NCBI RefSeq assembly: GCF_964275005.1 | Contig: NC_092686.1 | Coordinates: 16,063,696-16,127,695 of the forward strand | Length of the DNA: 64,000 bases | Direction: 5' to 3' | Source: Diadema setosum | Lineage: Eukaryota; Echinodermata; Echinoidea; Diadematoida; Diadematidae | Shown: positions 25,801 through 37,800 of the stretch, piece after piece | How positions within the stretch are numbered: the stretch's first letter is position 1 | Layout: each line of letters opens with the position of its first letter | Notes under the pieces: generated by a model | Seen by the model: the letters and a program-made list of their open reading frames with translations, nothing else | Told to the model about the DNA's origin: nothing | Database searches by the model: none | Made by a program: the position numbers and the translations under genes

Positions 25801-28800
25801 CTACACTATAAGCATTGAATGTTAGAGGCAACTCGCGAAAATTTCGTGCCGCGAAAAAGGCTGTTGGCTCCAATTCGCGAAAATTTCATGCCATGAAAAT
25901 ATTGTGTTTTACATTTAATGAATTGAATTTTAAAAAAAAATGTAGATCAGCAGAACTGCGATCTAATTTCATTTGTAGAGAGGGAGACAAATTGAAGAAA
26001 ACTTACACCCCAATGCTAATGCTGTTTGTTTTTTAGGTCAGAGCAAACAAGTTTTGTGTTCATTTTGAGATAGGCTTGTTTTAAATAGAATGTGAACTTT
26101 GTGCTTTATACAACTCATGAATGCTATTAAAAGGTCTATACTCTATCTTATTTCATGTCTACAGGGAGACCTAGCAAAGAAGAAGATCTATCCAACACTC
26201 TGGTGAGTATTTCGTTTTAGGTGTGTTGAAGTGGAAATGAAGTAATCTGCCTGTAAAATTTAGAAATTTTCTTAAGAACCAGATAGCTGATACTGATATG
26301 TGAGAAGAAGATGACCCTCATCTGCCCATAGTGTGTCGTAGTGTGTTATGAAGGAGTTATGATCTTAAAAAAAAAAAAAAAAAAAAAAAACGACAAACAA
26401 TTAAATCCTTATTTTGTGAACTGAGGTAGAGAAAAAACTGTGCCAGAAGTTACCCCAAGGGCCCATGAAGGCCATTAAGACATGATATTGCATAGTCGGT
26501 ATACATGTTGAAATACTGATGAATGGTCCTTACTCCATGCTATACGTACTGGCCAATGGGATATGACGCATCAGATTTATAAAAAAAAAAAAATGTGTAT
26601 ATACAGTAAGCAACAAGTTTGAGTAACCTTGATTTGGCAGGAACCTTAAATGTCACAGGTAATTGAATAATGGAGTACGTAGTGGTATATGATTACTAAG
26701 TAGTTACATTTGCTGTTGCTTTGCTTGTGTACTAGTCTGCACATTAAAGAATAGATGCAATGCATTCGCTGACCGTGCAAAATGTCATCCAAAGACAGCA
26801 AAGAATTTCCCTTGGACCATGTTGTGCAAGCAGCATTGAAATGCAGGTAATGCCCTGGGATATAGTCTAATCAACGCCGCTGTCCGGATGATGAATTATG
26901 CTGACTGCAAACAAGCAATCAGTGTTTTCTTCACACTCAGCACGAGAATCACTCATACCCCTTTCATATTGGCATCCTCGGATGTCATGCCAGACTCGGG
27001 TCTGGGATGAACACGGCGTAACCGCCCTCCCAAATCCCTATGTAAACACGAGGTACAGCTGTGGTACCCTTTCATATTGATCTTGAACACGGCACGAGCT
27101 CGGCACATGATCCCATGGCAACCCGCTGGGGACATGGTCCCATGATTACTTGCGGCCAGCTTCCTGTGCCATTTTTCATGAAAGCAACAGTCTGACTGTC
27201 CACCAAAATGCCGAATCCACGAATTTTTCCAAGTGCATTACAACAATACACACATTTTACAGCCGACAGCAATCAGTAGCAGTTGTCAGTAATCATGTAA
27301 TTACTAGCGCAGACTGACCCAATTCAAAGCAAACGCACCTAATTGTCTTGCAATTTTACACGTGAAATGAGTGTAAAAATTGTTTAGACATAAATAAAAC
27401 AAACTATATTATGTTGTAGTCAAGACTTATTTTTTTTTTTGTAATGATAATCATTCGTTGTTCCTACAAATTTGATACCTCTGCAAGTCGGCAAACAATA
27501 ATTTGCCATGGCATGTAATTTGCGATAAATAAACGATCATTGTACGTTGACAAAGCACACACGTGTAACTGTATACATACTAGCGCGCGCTCGCAGTTGT
27601 GTTTATCCGAGATTTCTGGTTTCGGTTGTATGCCGTGTTCGTTCATATTGGCAGCATCTAGCACGAACTTCACGCTGTGTTCATCCACTGTTCGTGCTGT
27701 GTTCACGCCGAGTCGAGCTTTCATATTGACAGTGGTCTGGGATGAACACGGCACGTCCTCCGGAGGACGTGCCATGTTTTTGGCCAATATGAAAAGGGTA
27801 TCAGAGAGACAGATAGAGCCCCAGGAGAAGGAAGCAGGAAGGGGGGGGGGGGGCGGGATCGGATGCTAATGAGCTCTGAGAGCAAGAGCGAAAGAGAATG
27901 AAACACAACCTTGGTGTAGAGCCTGTTTTCAGAAAGAGGTTCTCAAATCATAAGCTCGCTAAGAAAAAAAGGAAAGAAAACCTGCAACTAATTGGTCGCT
28001 AGTCAGCTGCTACCATGGTAACCGCAATTATGTAACTTGCAATATTGGCTCACGTCCTTATCACATGCACTCCTGATCAGCATTGACAAGTAAAAGGCAA
28101 GAGGATGCTAGAAAGGAGTAAGTAACATGATGTAGGGGCATGAAAGGTGAACATAGAACCCCCCCCCCCCAAGTATGAGTCTTTGGATAGTTGCTTGCTT
28201 ACTTTTATGTAGAAATTTATTTTGCTTGATACATTTTTCACGATGTCCTACAGTGTTTATAGTGACATTCTCTTGCTATAAGGTTGAGTGCCAAATTAAT
28301 GAAAATTTTCACACTACAAAATAAGCCTATGTTTAAACTGCCTCAGGTAATATTGATTTCATAGGTTCTTTTAAAAATCTAAAAGGCAATGTTAACATAC
28401 CAGTAAATGACAAAAAGAAAGTTTCCGAAGGTACAAAGAAGATAACCTATGCAGTTTTCAGTATTTTATGAAGGATCATGTAATTTAAGATTTTCAAAAG
28501 AAGATGTTTTGAGGGAACTTTTTGAAATAAATGCATACATTTCACATTGTGTGAAATGGCCCAGAAATTGAATACTGTACGAGCTGAAATTTTCGCGTAC
28601 AGATATTTTCGCGAATTGCTACTTGGAGGACATTTTCGCGTGTTGTTAATTTCGCGGTTGCGAGGGTCTAACTGTACTTACTTATTTGCGCATTGTTATT
28701 TTCGCGTGTTGTTATTTTCGCGGTTCAAAGGCAATTCGCGAAATTCGCGAAAATTTCAGCTCGTACAGTATTCATTCCAGCAAAGCAGTATAACTTATGC

Positions 28801-31800
28801 CGTATCGTCATGTTTTCACTTTGGTAGGTGGCTTTACAAGGATGGTCTGCTTCCAAAGAAGACGACTTTTGTTGGCTACGCCAGGTCTGTCATGTCCATC
28901 GACGAACTCAGGAAACGAGCGACTCCCTACATGAAGGTAAGATGAACCACGCTGATGCTGACAGGTGCAATGAATTGAATTTGGTCTCTGCCCGACAGTG
29001 CACTGTTACAAAGAGTAAAACGATCTCTAATACTGTGTTTACACCATGTTCCTGGTAGCCACGGCAGCCCCATTTACCCAAAAACGTAATGCACCATAAG
29101 TAGATGAGACGTTCCCCTGTTTTCCCCTCTTTGTAATCTAGTCTTGTTCGTTCCAGTCCTCGCCCTGGTGAACATACCGTATAGTTATCAGATGTTGTCC
29201 TCACGGCTTCTGGTCAGGCTAGACTATCAATATTTTCCATCGCAGCCCGCTATGGACCACCTCCAAGTTTTGTTACGGCCTATTTCGTGCCGTTGTGTTT
29301 TGTTGCATTTTCCTCGTTTTATTATGGCATACAAGGTTTCTCATTAGCATTGGGACTGCCGTGGCAAATTTTTTGACAGTTTAAAAATCTGACACAGCAT
29401 CCATGGCAATCACAACCTGCCCATCCCGTCTAACAGCATTGTCTCATGTTCAGCCCATTTTGTCCACAATGGTCTGAAACGTAACTGCCGTGGTCGCCGG
29501 GAACATGGTGTAAACGCAGCGTAACTTATACTTCTAGCTCCTGATGTGGATGAATCAGCAAGGTCTTTAACCCTAATCAGGGTAGATTGCCACAAAATTT
29601 GGCACGCATGACACCCATGTTCTAATCTACAAGATTGTGTCTTAAGTTTTTTTAAACTGTCAATTTCTAATTCTGATTAAATGATTATGCAAATTAAACT
29701 CAAATCTCATTTTAGCCTAATTAAAAGTATGGAGAATTAACTTTTTTGGTTTGTGTACATCTGTATTAACATGTTCAACAATTGTTCATCATAAAAACTT
29801 CCAAAAGTCATTTAAGTTTTTATGTATTTTATAGTGTTTAGAATATCTTATGTCTCTCCTTGTTTTTAGATTTTTTTCTTTGTTTTTTTTTTTAATTGTC
29901 ACTGACCACTTTCCTACCATAATTAGCATGAAATCAATCATTCAAAGTGATGAATAGTAAAAATGGGTTTTCATGAGTTTCATAACAGAGCACTTTTTTT
30001 TTATAGGAAATGTACTCAAAATCACAAAATTGTGCTCGTTTGGTGACATGCAGCTACAAAAATGGGTGCGATTTTATTAAAAGTTTGTGCTGACATTGCA
30101 AATTTGGTCTTAAAAGTTGTGCAAGACTTGAACAAAAAAGGTCAAGAAGCCGTATGATAGGCCTTCTCGTGTCACAAAATTATTGTGCGAAACGTTGAGG
30201 GGGCAGATTCTGCCCCCCTCCACCCCTTTTAGGGTTAAGTGGTATGTCTGAACAGTGTAACAATGAACAATGTATGATAAACGGTTATGTCAAGAGAGGC
30301 AGGTATGATATTTATGACAGAAAGCAACATGGTCTTCTTTGTTCAGGCGTCATGACCGTGGGAAGATAGCATTATTCAGTTTCGCAAAAGCTTATAATGC
30401 TGTGTTTTACTCTCGTGGGTTAAAAAGTGCAATAACTAATATGGAGTTAGCGCTAATTTAGTCTTCCCTCAAGCCTTCTCTAACTTGGCTCTGATGTTAA
30501 TTATGATTACACAGTTGAAGGATGGGCAGGAGGAGAAAGTGAATGAATTCTTCAAGGCCAACCGGTACGTCAAGGGCTCCTACACGGACGACGCGGCCTT
30601 CGAGAACCTGAACGGGGTTCTCGAAACCATCGAGAAAGGCCAGAAGGCAAACAGACTGTTCTACCTTGCTCTTCCTCCATCCGTATTCAAAGATGTCACA
30701 ACGCACATCAAGGGAACGTGCATGGCAAAGAAGTGAGTACTGTAAAACAAAATATGTTTCTATGGAAACCAGTGGGCTTGCATGTCTCTTCGAGAGAGGC
30801 AGGCAGTTTCTTATGTGCACATAGGCGCACTCTGCCACGAATAGTGCGGTTCACCAGAAATAAGTAGATTTCGAATGAACAAAATAGAATTTTAATTTCA
30901 TATTTGTGTTTCAATATCATAGCTTTGTATTTACTTCCATAACATTATTTTGCTTCCATCATCTTATAGACCTTTGAAAACAGACTTTTGACAGAAATAC
31001 CTGTAGTGATTAATGCATTCTGTTGTATTCAATTCATATATAAATTGATATCTAAGACAAGCTTCAGAAAAATGCACATATAAATGATTGTAATGTTGCT
31101 GTGGACAGATGATGATAAGAATGAAGATAACATCAATAATCTATGAATATTTGCCTCGCTATCAGTGGCTGGACACGAGTGATCGTGGAGAAACCATTCG
31201 GGCGTGACCTGGAGTCGTCCTCGGAGCTCTCGACCCACTTGGCCGGCCTATTCAGCGAGGAGCAGCTGTACCGAATTGACCACTACCTCGGCAAAGAGAT
31301 GGTGCAGAACCTCATGGTGCTCAGGTAAAGTGCCCACCGGTCAGTCATGTCCCCCCTGCCTCCTTTGAGTGTGATGTTAGTGGTCAGCTTGTAGCCTTTT
31401 TTAGAATGCATATCTCAGTTAACTTGCATTTCCTCTTCTTTCTTTCATCTTCTATGACATCTCAAGATAGAATTCCTGCCACTGTGTATCTCCCCAAAAT
31501 AGGATGGCACCATTTTACACATAAGGACACATACTTGCGGATATATTTTGGTCTTCCATTTGAAATAGCTGAGAGTTCATTGCCAATGCAAGATTCCTTG
31601 TGATATTAAAAAAAAAAATGTACAGATGTAATATTATGCATTGTTTGAGTATTTCACTTGATCTAATATATTTCATGAAATTGACCTTTTCCATGCCCCC
31701 CCCCCCACTGCAATTATATGTGAGATGTAATGTTATTGTAAATCCTTGGTGTTCAGATCCACAGATGTCAAAAGTATTAAAATTCAGTGTTTATAGGAGC

Positions 31801-34800
31801 TGCCAGTCATTGGCAATTTTCCCAAAGCTCTCATAGCTCTCAAAGCAATGGGTGAAATACTAAAAAACCTATCTTCAAATATCTGTGAATTTCCCATGAT
31901 GCAGGTTTGGCAACAGGATCTTCAGCCCCATCTGGAATCGAGACAACATTGCCTCTATCATCATATCTTTCAAGGAGCCATTCGGTACCCAGGGTAGAGG
32001 AGGCTACTTCGATGAATTTGGAATCATCAGGTAAACCATCAGCCCCCCCCCCCCTTCCTCCTTTCCCTCCTCTTTTATTCTTCTTTTCCCTTCTGTTCTT
32101 CAATCTCCATCTCTTAAAGGAAACCAAAACCCAAAGAGAAATGTGAATTGAGTGAAAGCAGCAACACTAGTGGAGCACATCAGTGAAAGTTTGAGGAAAA
32201 TCGGACGATCGATGGAAAAGTTAGCAATTTTATAAGTTTTGGTTTTGGAACCACTGGATAAGGAGACTACTTGAGTTTATGGCATCATGTGTGGACAACA
32301 ATATAAAGAAAATATAAAGAAAATTCAATATGCTTTCACTTTTCTAGCATGATGAAAGAGCACTTCAATAACTGCTTTCAGAAAGCAGGGGGAATAATTA
32401 CTACCCTTAACATATGTCAGTATCAAATTGATGGAATGTGTAATTTTCATGAAAAATTAATTTTTGTGGAATTCTCTTTATGTGTCCACACATGATGTCA
32501 TGAAGTCTAGTTGTCTCCTTATCCAGTCATTACAACACCAAAATTTTAAAAATTGATAACTTTTGCATCGATTGTTTGTTTTCCTCAAACTTTCGCTGGT
32601 GTGTTCTACTAATGTTGCTGCATTCACTCAATCCCCATTTCTCTTTGGGTTTTTGTTTCCTGTAATACTCTATCTTCACTTCCTTTTTTTCTTTTCTGCC
32701 TCCATTTTCTTCTCTCTTACTATTCCTCTTTGTTTCTCTCCTCATTCCTTTTTTCTCTCTTTTTCCTCTTACTCTTCATCTTTCTCCCCATACTTTTTCT
32801 CTTCCTCCACTTCCTCTTTCTCCATATTGCCCCCTCCCCCGTTTCTCTGTCTGTTAATAATAATAATAATAATAATAATGATGATGATGATGATGATGAT
32901 GATGACAATTATAATTATAATGATAATGATAATGATAATGATAATGATAATGATCATGATAATGATAATAATAATGATAATAGTGATAATATTAATGATA
33001 AGAATAATAGCAAATTCTTATATAGTGCATTTCAGACTTGAAAAGAATTTCAATGCGCTTTACAAACAAATTATACCATAATACAAAATATTACAAAAAT
33101 TGCAGTTTACCAAATACAATATGTTACTGTAGAATAACTATTTCTTACACGTACATAGAGGGTCAGAGTTGCCAATACATCTGACATAATTACGTTAATA
33201 AGTTCAAATTCAACAAACACATGCTACTTTGTATAAATACGTTTTGAGTTTTTGTTATTGTTCTCTTGTCTCTTCTACTCACCTCTCCTCTTCCTGGTTA
33301 TTGAATGAAGACAATCATGTGACACTTCTTTACTCTAGTTTCCAATTAGATCTTCCCTCCCCCATACTATTTTTTTTTTTTTCATTACAGTACACATGTG
33401 AAATATCACCTTTGTTTTTGAGGGGGGATTTCACTTCCTACTAATCCTTTGTTTCTGTGCTTAATTTTTGGAAGTTTTTATTTCCATCATTTGAGCAGTC
33501 CCTAAATATATTTACTTAGTTATTTCACAGTCCTCCCCCCCCCCCCCCAAAAAAAAAAAAAAAAAAAAAACGAAAAATATCAAACTTTATAACTGTCTGG
33601 ACATACACTAATGTCAAATTACAGAATGAGTTTATAAAGTGGATAGACAGTTTCATGAGAATTATGGGGAGAAATGTTTGTTTAGTTTGTAAATGTTGTC
33701 AATTCTTCTAAAGCATGCAATGTGAGAAAATATCCAACAGGTGAAGGACTGAAGGAAGCAGTAAAAAAAAAAAAAAGTCTGCAAACTTCTGGTACTCAGT
33801 GTTGCCAATTTGTAACTTGTTTTTTGTCAGGGATGTGATGCAGAACCACCTGCTACAGATTTTGTGTCTGACAGCCATGGAGAAGCCGTCCTCAACCAAT
33901 GCAGAGGATATCAGGGATGAGAAGGTTGGATATCTCTTCATTTTATGTTGGGTCTTCTCTATAATTACTCATTCTTCAAGGTCTTGTTTTCATTTCATAA
34001 AAGATGTAAGGATACCAACTCTTTCTAGAGCCACAAATTGGTTTGTCCGAGTTCTCCCAGAGTGTCTCTCCTTGGCCGTAGCAACAGCCAATCAGGAAGC
34101 AGGATTCTTGTCATTACCATGACACTTGCCATTGCAACACAGTTGCTGTCATAGCAACTTTTTATGAAGTGGGATCCTTTGCCTATTTTGAGTTAGCTAC
34201 TGTGGAGAAGTGTGTGACTATTGCTGTGATTATGTATTTATAATTCTGCTAGCATTACAAATGTGCTCTGAGAGCTCGCAGGTTTGCTCAGCATCCAAAA
34301 AATATGGAAATTATATTCTCATTGACATGGTAATTTCATCCTGTATAAGTTGTGGGAGTATACTGCATTTTCCTTATATTATCCATGACCTCAAATGAAT
34401 AAGTTATATACTGCATAAGCTTTTATTTTTGCGTAGAGTTATTTCCGCGAATGAGGAGGTCACAGACAATTTTGTGAGATGTTGTTTTCGTGATTTCACA
34501 TTGAGGCTTATCATAAGTGCTCTATTAGCCTAGTGTATGGTGACGTTTTCATGTATTGTTAAAATTTGTGGTCCTGCAGTGATTTGCGAAATTCGCAAAA
34601 ATTAAGCCCTCGCAAAAATAACAGCTTATGCAGAACTTTTTCCGGATTATCTTGTCATGTTGAGGAGGCGTTGGGTGTTTAATAGAAATTCATTCTTTGT
34701 TTTTGATACTGCTTGTGATGCTGTGTACTGAGATGAAGATAAATTGGTCTTGAGATCAGCCGTAGCAAGCAATATGAGGATCTATTGTAACTAGGTGAAT

Positions 34801-37800
34801 GAGACCACAGACTTTCCGTTATACCGTTCTTGGTGCGAGTCCTCCAGGCAGCAGTAGTTATGCCCCTAGGCAAGGCACTGAATCGTCATTGCCTAGTCCT
34901 GCTCATTTATAAGTACTCTTTGTTCCCTTAGTGGTCATGTAAACAAATTCACTCCATTGAATTCAATGTTAACATCACAAATGCAGTCCGGAAATCACTG
35001 GCTTGTAGACATGTGAAGTATATATGTATATATTTATATGGTTTGTAGAGATGTGAAGTATATATGTATATATTTATATATTTTGTAGACATGTGAAGTA
35101 TATATTTATATGGTTTGTAGACATGTGAAGTATATATGTATATTTATATGGTTTGTAGACATATGAAGTATATATGTTTGTTTCTTGGCAAGGTCAAAGT
35201 TCTGAAATGTATGCAGCCACTGAGGATGGAGGACGTTGTTCTAGGCCAGTACGTGGGCGACCCAGAGGGTGAAGGTGATGCCAGGGAGGGTTACCTGGAC
35301 GACCCCACTGTACCCAAGGGATCGGTCACGCCCACCTATGCCCTGGCTAGGTTCATGGTCAAGAATGAGAGATGGGATGGTGAGAAAGATGTTTGATGAA
35401 AGTTTGTCTTTTGTCTCGAATGGACCTAGATCATTTCAGTGTTCTTCTGTGTAGGATTCTGAAATCAACTTTAATGTTTTGTGAAACTAGGGAAGATGAT
35501 TATAAACAAAAATAGTTAACTTCAGTCAAAAGGTACACTAGCTCTGAAGAAATCCTCAGTTCAACTGCAAAGACTTCTAGACAGGCCTACAATTCTCTGA
35601 AATTGAATGAGAATTGGAGACCAAGTGTAGATTTCTTCACAGCAGTTAACTGCCACGTGTTCATTGAAGGCATTATTTACCATTTTGCAGATAAAACAAA
35701 AACCCAACTTTAGTGCTTCAAAATACTGTATATCCCGATTATTTCGCGAGGTTTTTATTTTCGCGAATTTCGCGAAATTAAAGACACGCGAAAATATTGA
35801 CTCTATTCTCGATGTGAATTTGACGTACGCTTGTACATTTCTTCGTTCAGTACAGGACTCCACGATCGCGAATTAGACCACTCGCGAGATCGTCGGGAAT
35901 TCCCGATTCGCGAAAATTTACACTCGCGAAATATATGGCGTATACAGTAGTTCTTAGATGGGAGTTAGGGATGGAAACAACCAATGTGAAAACGTTAAAG
36001 GGACTGTACAGTACTGGTTGAGGTGGGGATTCATGTTTTGAACATTCCTAAGTGAGATAATGAAAAGCCTCTTTTTAACCCTAACTAGGCCGGGGGGGGG
36101 GGGGCCTCCGAGGCCCCCCCCCCCTCGACGTTCCGCGCGATGTATCGCTAACGCAAAAAGCTATCACCGCGACGTTTCGTGACTTTTTTCTTTCGAGTCT
36201 CCCGCATCTTTTGACACCAAATTTGCGATACCCGGGCACGCGGTTCTGAAGTTGCGCATAAATATGTATGTGCATGTCAGACCAAAAATTGCTCAAAAAC
36301 GTGAATTCGTGTACAATTTCAATGCAAACTGTGCTTACAGGCAAATTTCATAAAAGCATGATTATTTTGAGGTTTTATGGATTAAAATCAATTAATAACA
36401 TATTTTCTTGTTCGGAACAATGTCGCGGACAAGTTTCATCGAAAAAACAATGAAAAACATAAAGTCGAAAAAACAAGGAAATACATAAGAAATTAAAAAA
36501 ACAATAAAATACTTTGGAAATTTTTTCTGATGGTGTAATTTTTTTCTCTTATATTTGCTCAGGAGACTGAAAAGAATATTTCCACAAAAAATGTGCCCAT
36601 TTTGAGCTTTATTTAGTGATTTATACCAAATTGTCTGATTTCATGCATCATTACGCATTAATTAGCATAATTTAGCATAAATGATAATTTCTTTAAAATT
36701 TAACCTCATGGTACTTTAGATTACATCATAGGCAATGTATGTGCCAAATTTCGTCGCGATTGCGCGGTCGACGGCCGAGATCTGGAGGGGGGGCCTGGGA
36801 GCCCCCCCGGCTCTATGATCTACCTAAATACCCCGGCCTAGTTAGGGTTAAATATGAAAGAGCATGTAATTTTAAGAAGGATTCAACGTTTATTTGATGA
36901 AAATTGGTTTTCAAATGGCTGAGATATCCAAAAAAGTGTTAATAATAAAAGGCGACATGCCACAACTTTATTAGGATCTCTTTGTTTCACCTTGTTTTTG
37001 GATATCTCAGCCATTTCAAAACCGATTTTCATCGAATAAACTTTTGATACCCCTTAGAACTGCATGCTCTTTGACATCTCATAGAGTGGTTTCTGAATAT
37101 GGTAAAAGCTAAATCGTCACCTCGACCAGAACTGTACACACCCTTTAATCTGTAGAATCAATGTTCACTTTTGTTAGATATACACAATGTGATCAGTAGT
37201 TATAATAAGATTGTTTCTAGAATAAACCATCTACAGTTTTGGTTTATTGAGAAAAATAGTGATCTCTCCTGATATTTTGGGCTTTATTGTGAAATTTCTA
37301 TATGGTAGGATGTTTTGTGATACAACTGACCTACACATATGTACCAAATATGATAACTCGAACATTTTTTAAATCACTGCTCCCGATAGTAAATAGTACC
37401 TTTAATCATATTTCCAGAGAACAAATATATGAGCGTACTACTGTCATGGCTGGACGTAAGAAGGATAGGAAAAAGCAGTATCAGCAAGGACAAATTTTAC
37501 TATAACTGAAGAAAGACGAGACTTGCAATTTGTATGCCTATATTGCTCTAGTTCTTCATCTTGATGAAGAAAAAAAATATGTTAGCATTTTTGCTGGTAT
37601 GCAGGTACATGTCTGATGACAGAGATAGAAATAAAGGCAGTAGTAATCATGATTACTGTTGATATGATATGATATGATATGATACATCAATATGGAGTCA
37701 CAAAGGAGAAGTATTAATTCTGAAGTAATGTGACTGGAGCAGTCCTTTTACTGGTAATATATAAAGTGACTGTGGAGCACAAATTTCATGAAGGAAACAA

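Larger units (their letters stand above)
14922..26164 (+). other. G6PD intron, 11.2 kb, repeat-filled
   Basis: GTAAGAATT donor, CTACAG acceptor. It splits the GAS|GDLA cofactor loop, at the same place as the human exon 2/3 junction. It contains repeat copies of families L, K, C, E/F, A, R, G and M, GT microsatellites and C-run/A-run junctions, listed separately. No coding exon was recognised. Confidence 0.85.
26203..28827 (+). other. G6PD intron, 2.6 kb
   Basis: GTGAGTAT donor and TTGGTAG acceptor. It contains an A-run near 26369, the family S element and the family N element. The remainder shows no exon. Confidence 0.85.
32031..33830 (+). other. G6PD intron, 1.8 kb
   Basis: GTAAACCATC to TTTTTGTCAG. 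Contains a C-run at 32043, a family F element, a long microsatellite and a C/A homopolymer junction at 33535. The apparent 172-residue frame at 32563-33081 is low-complexity repeat, not a gene. Confidence 0.85.
33925..35192 (+). other. G6PD intron, 1.27 kb
   Basis: Donor GTTGGATA is weak; acceptor TTCTTGGCAAG follows a minisatellite. Contains the family O element, a SINE-like stretch around 34795-34910 and the minisatellite. No exon seen. Confidence 0.85.

Noticed and set aside
27464..27906. Cluster of 60-110 residue frames on both strands
   Set aside because: Reading of the family S inverted-repeat element and a G-run; no protein similarity.
32563..33081. 172-residue + strand open frame
   Set aside because: Its second half is the AAT/GAT microsatellite and the rest is pyrimidine-rich intron and MITE sequence; no family similarity.
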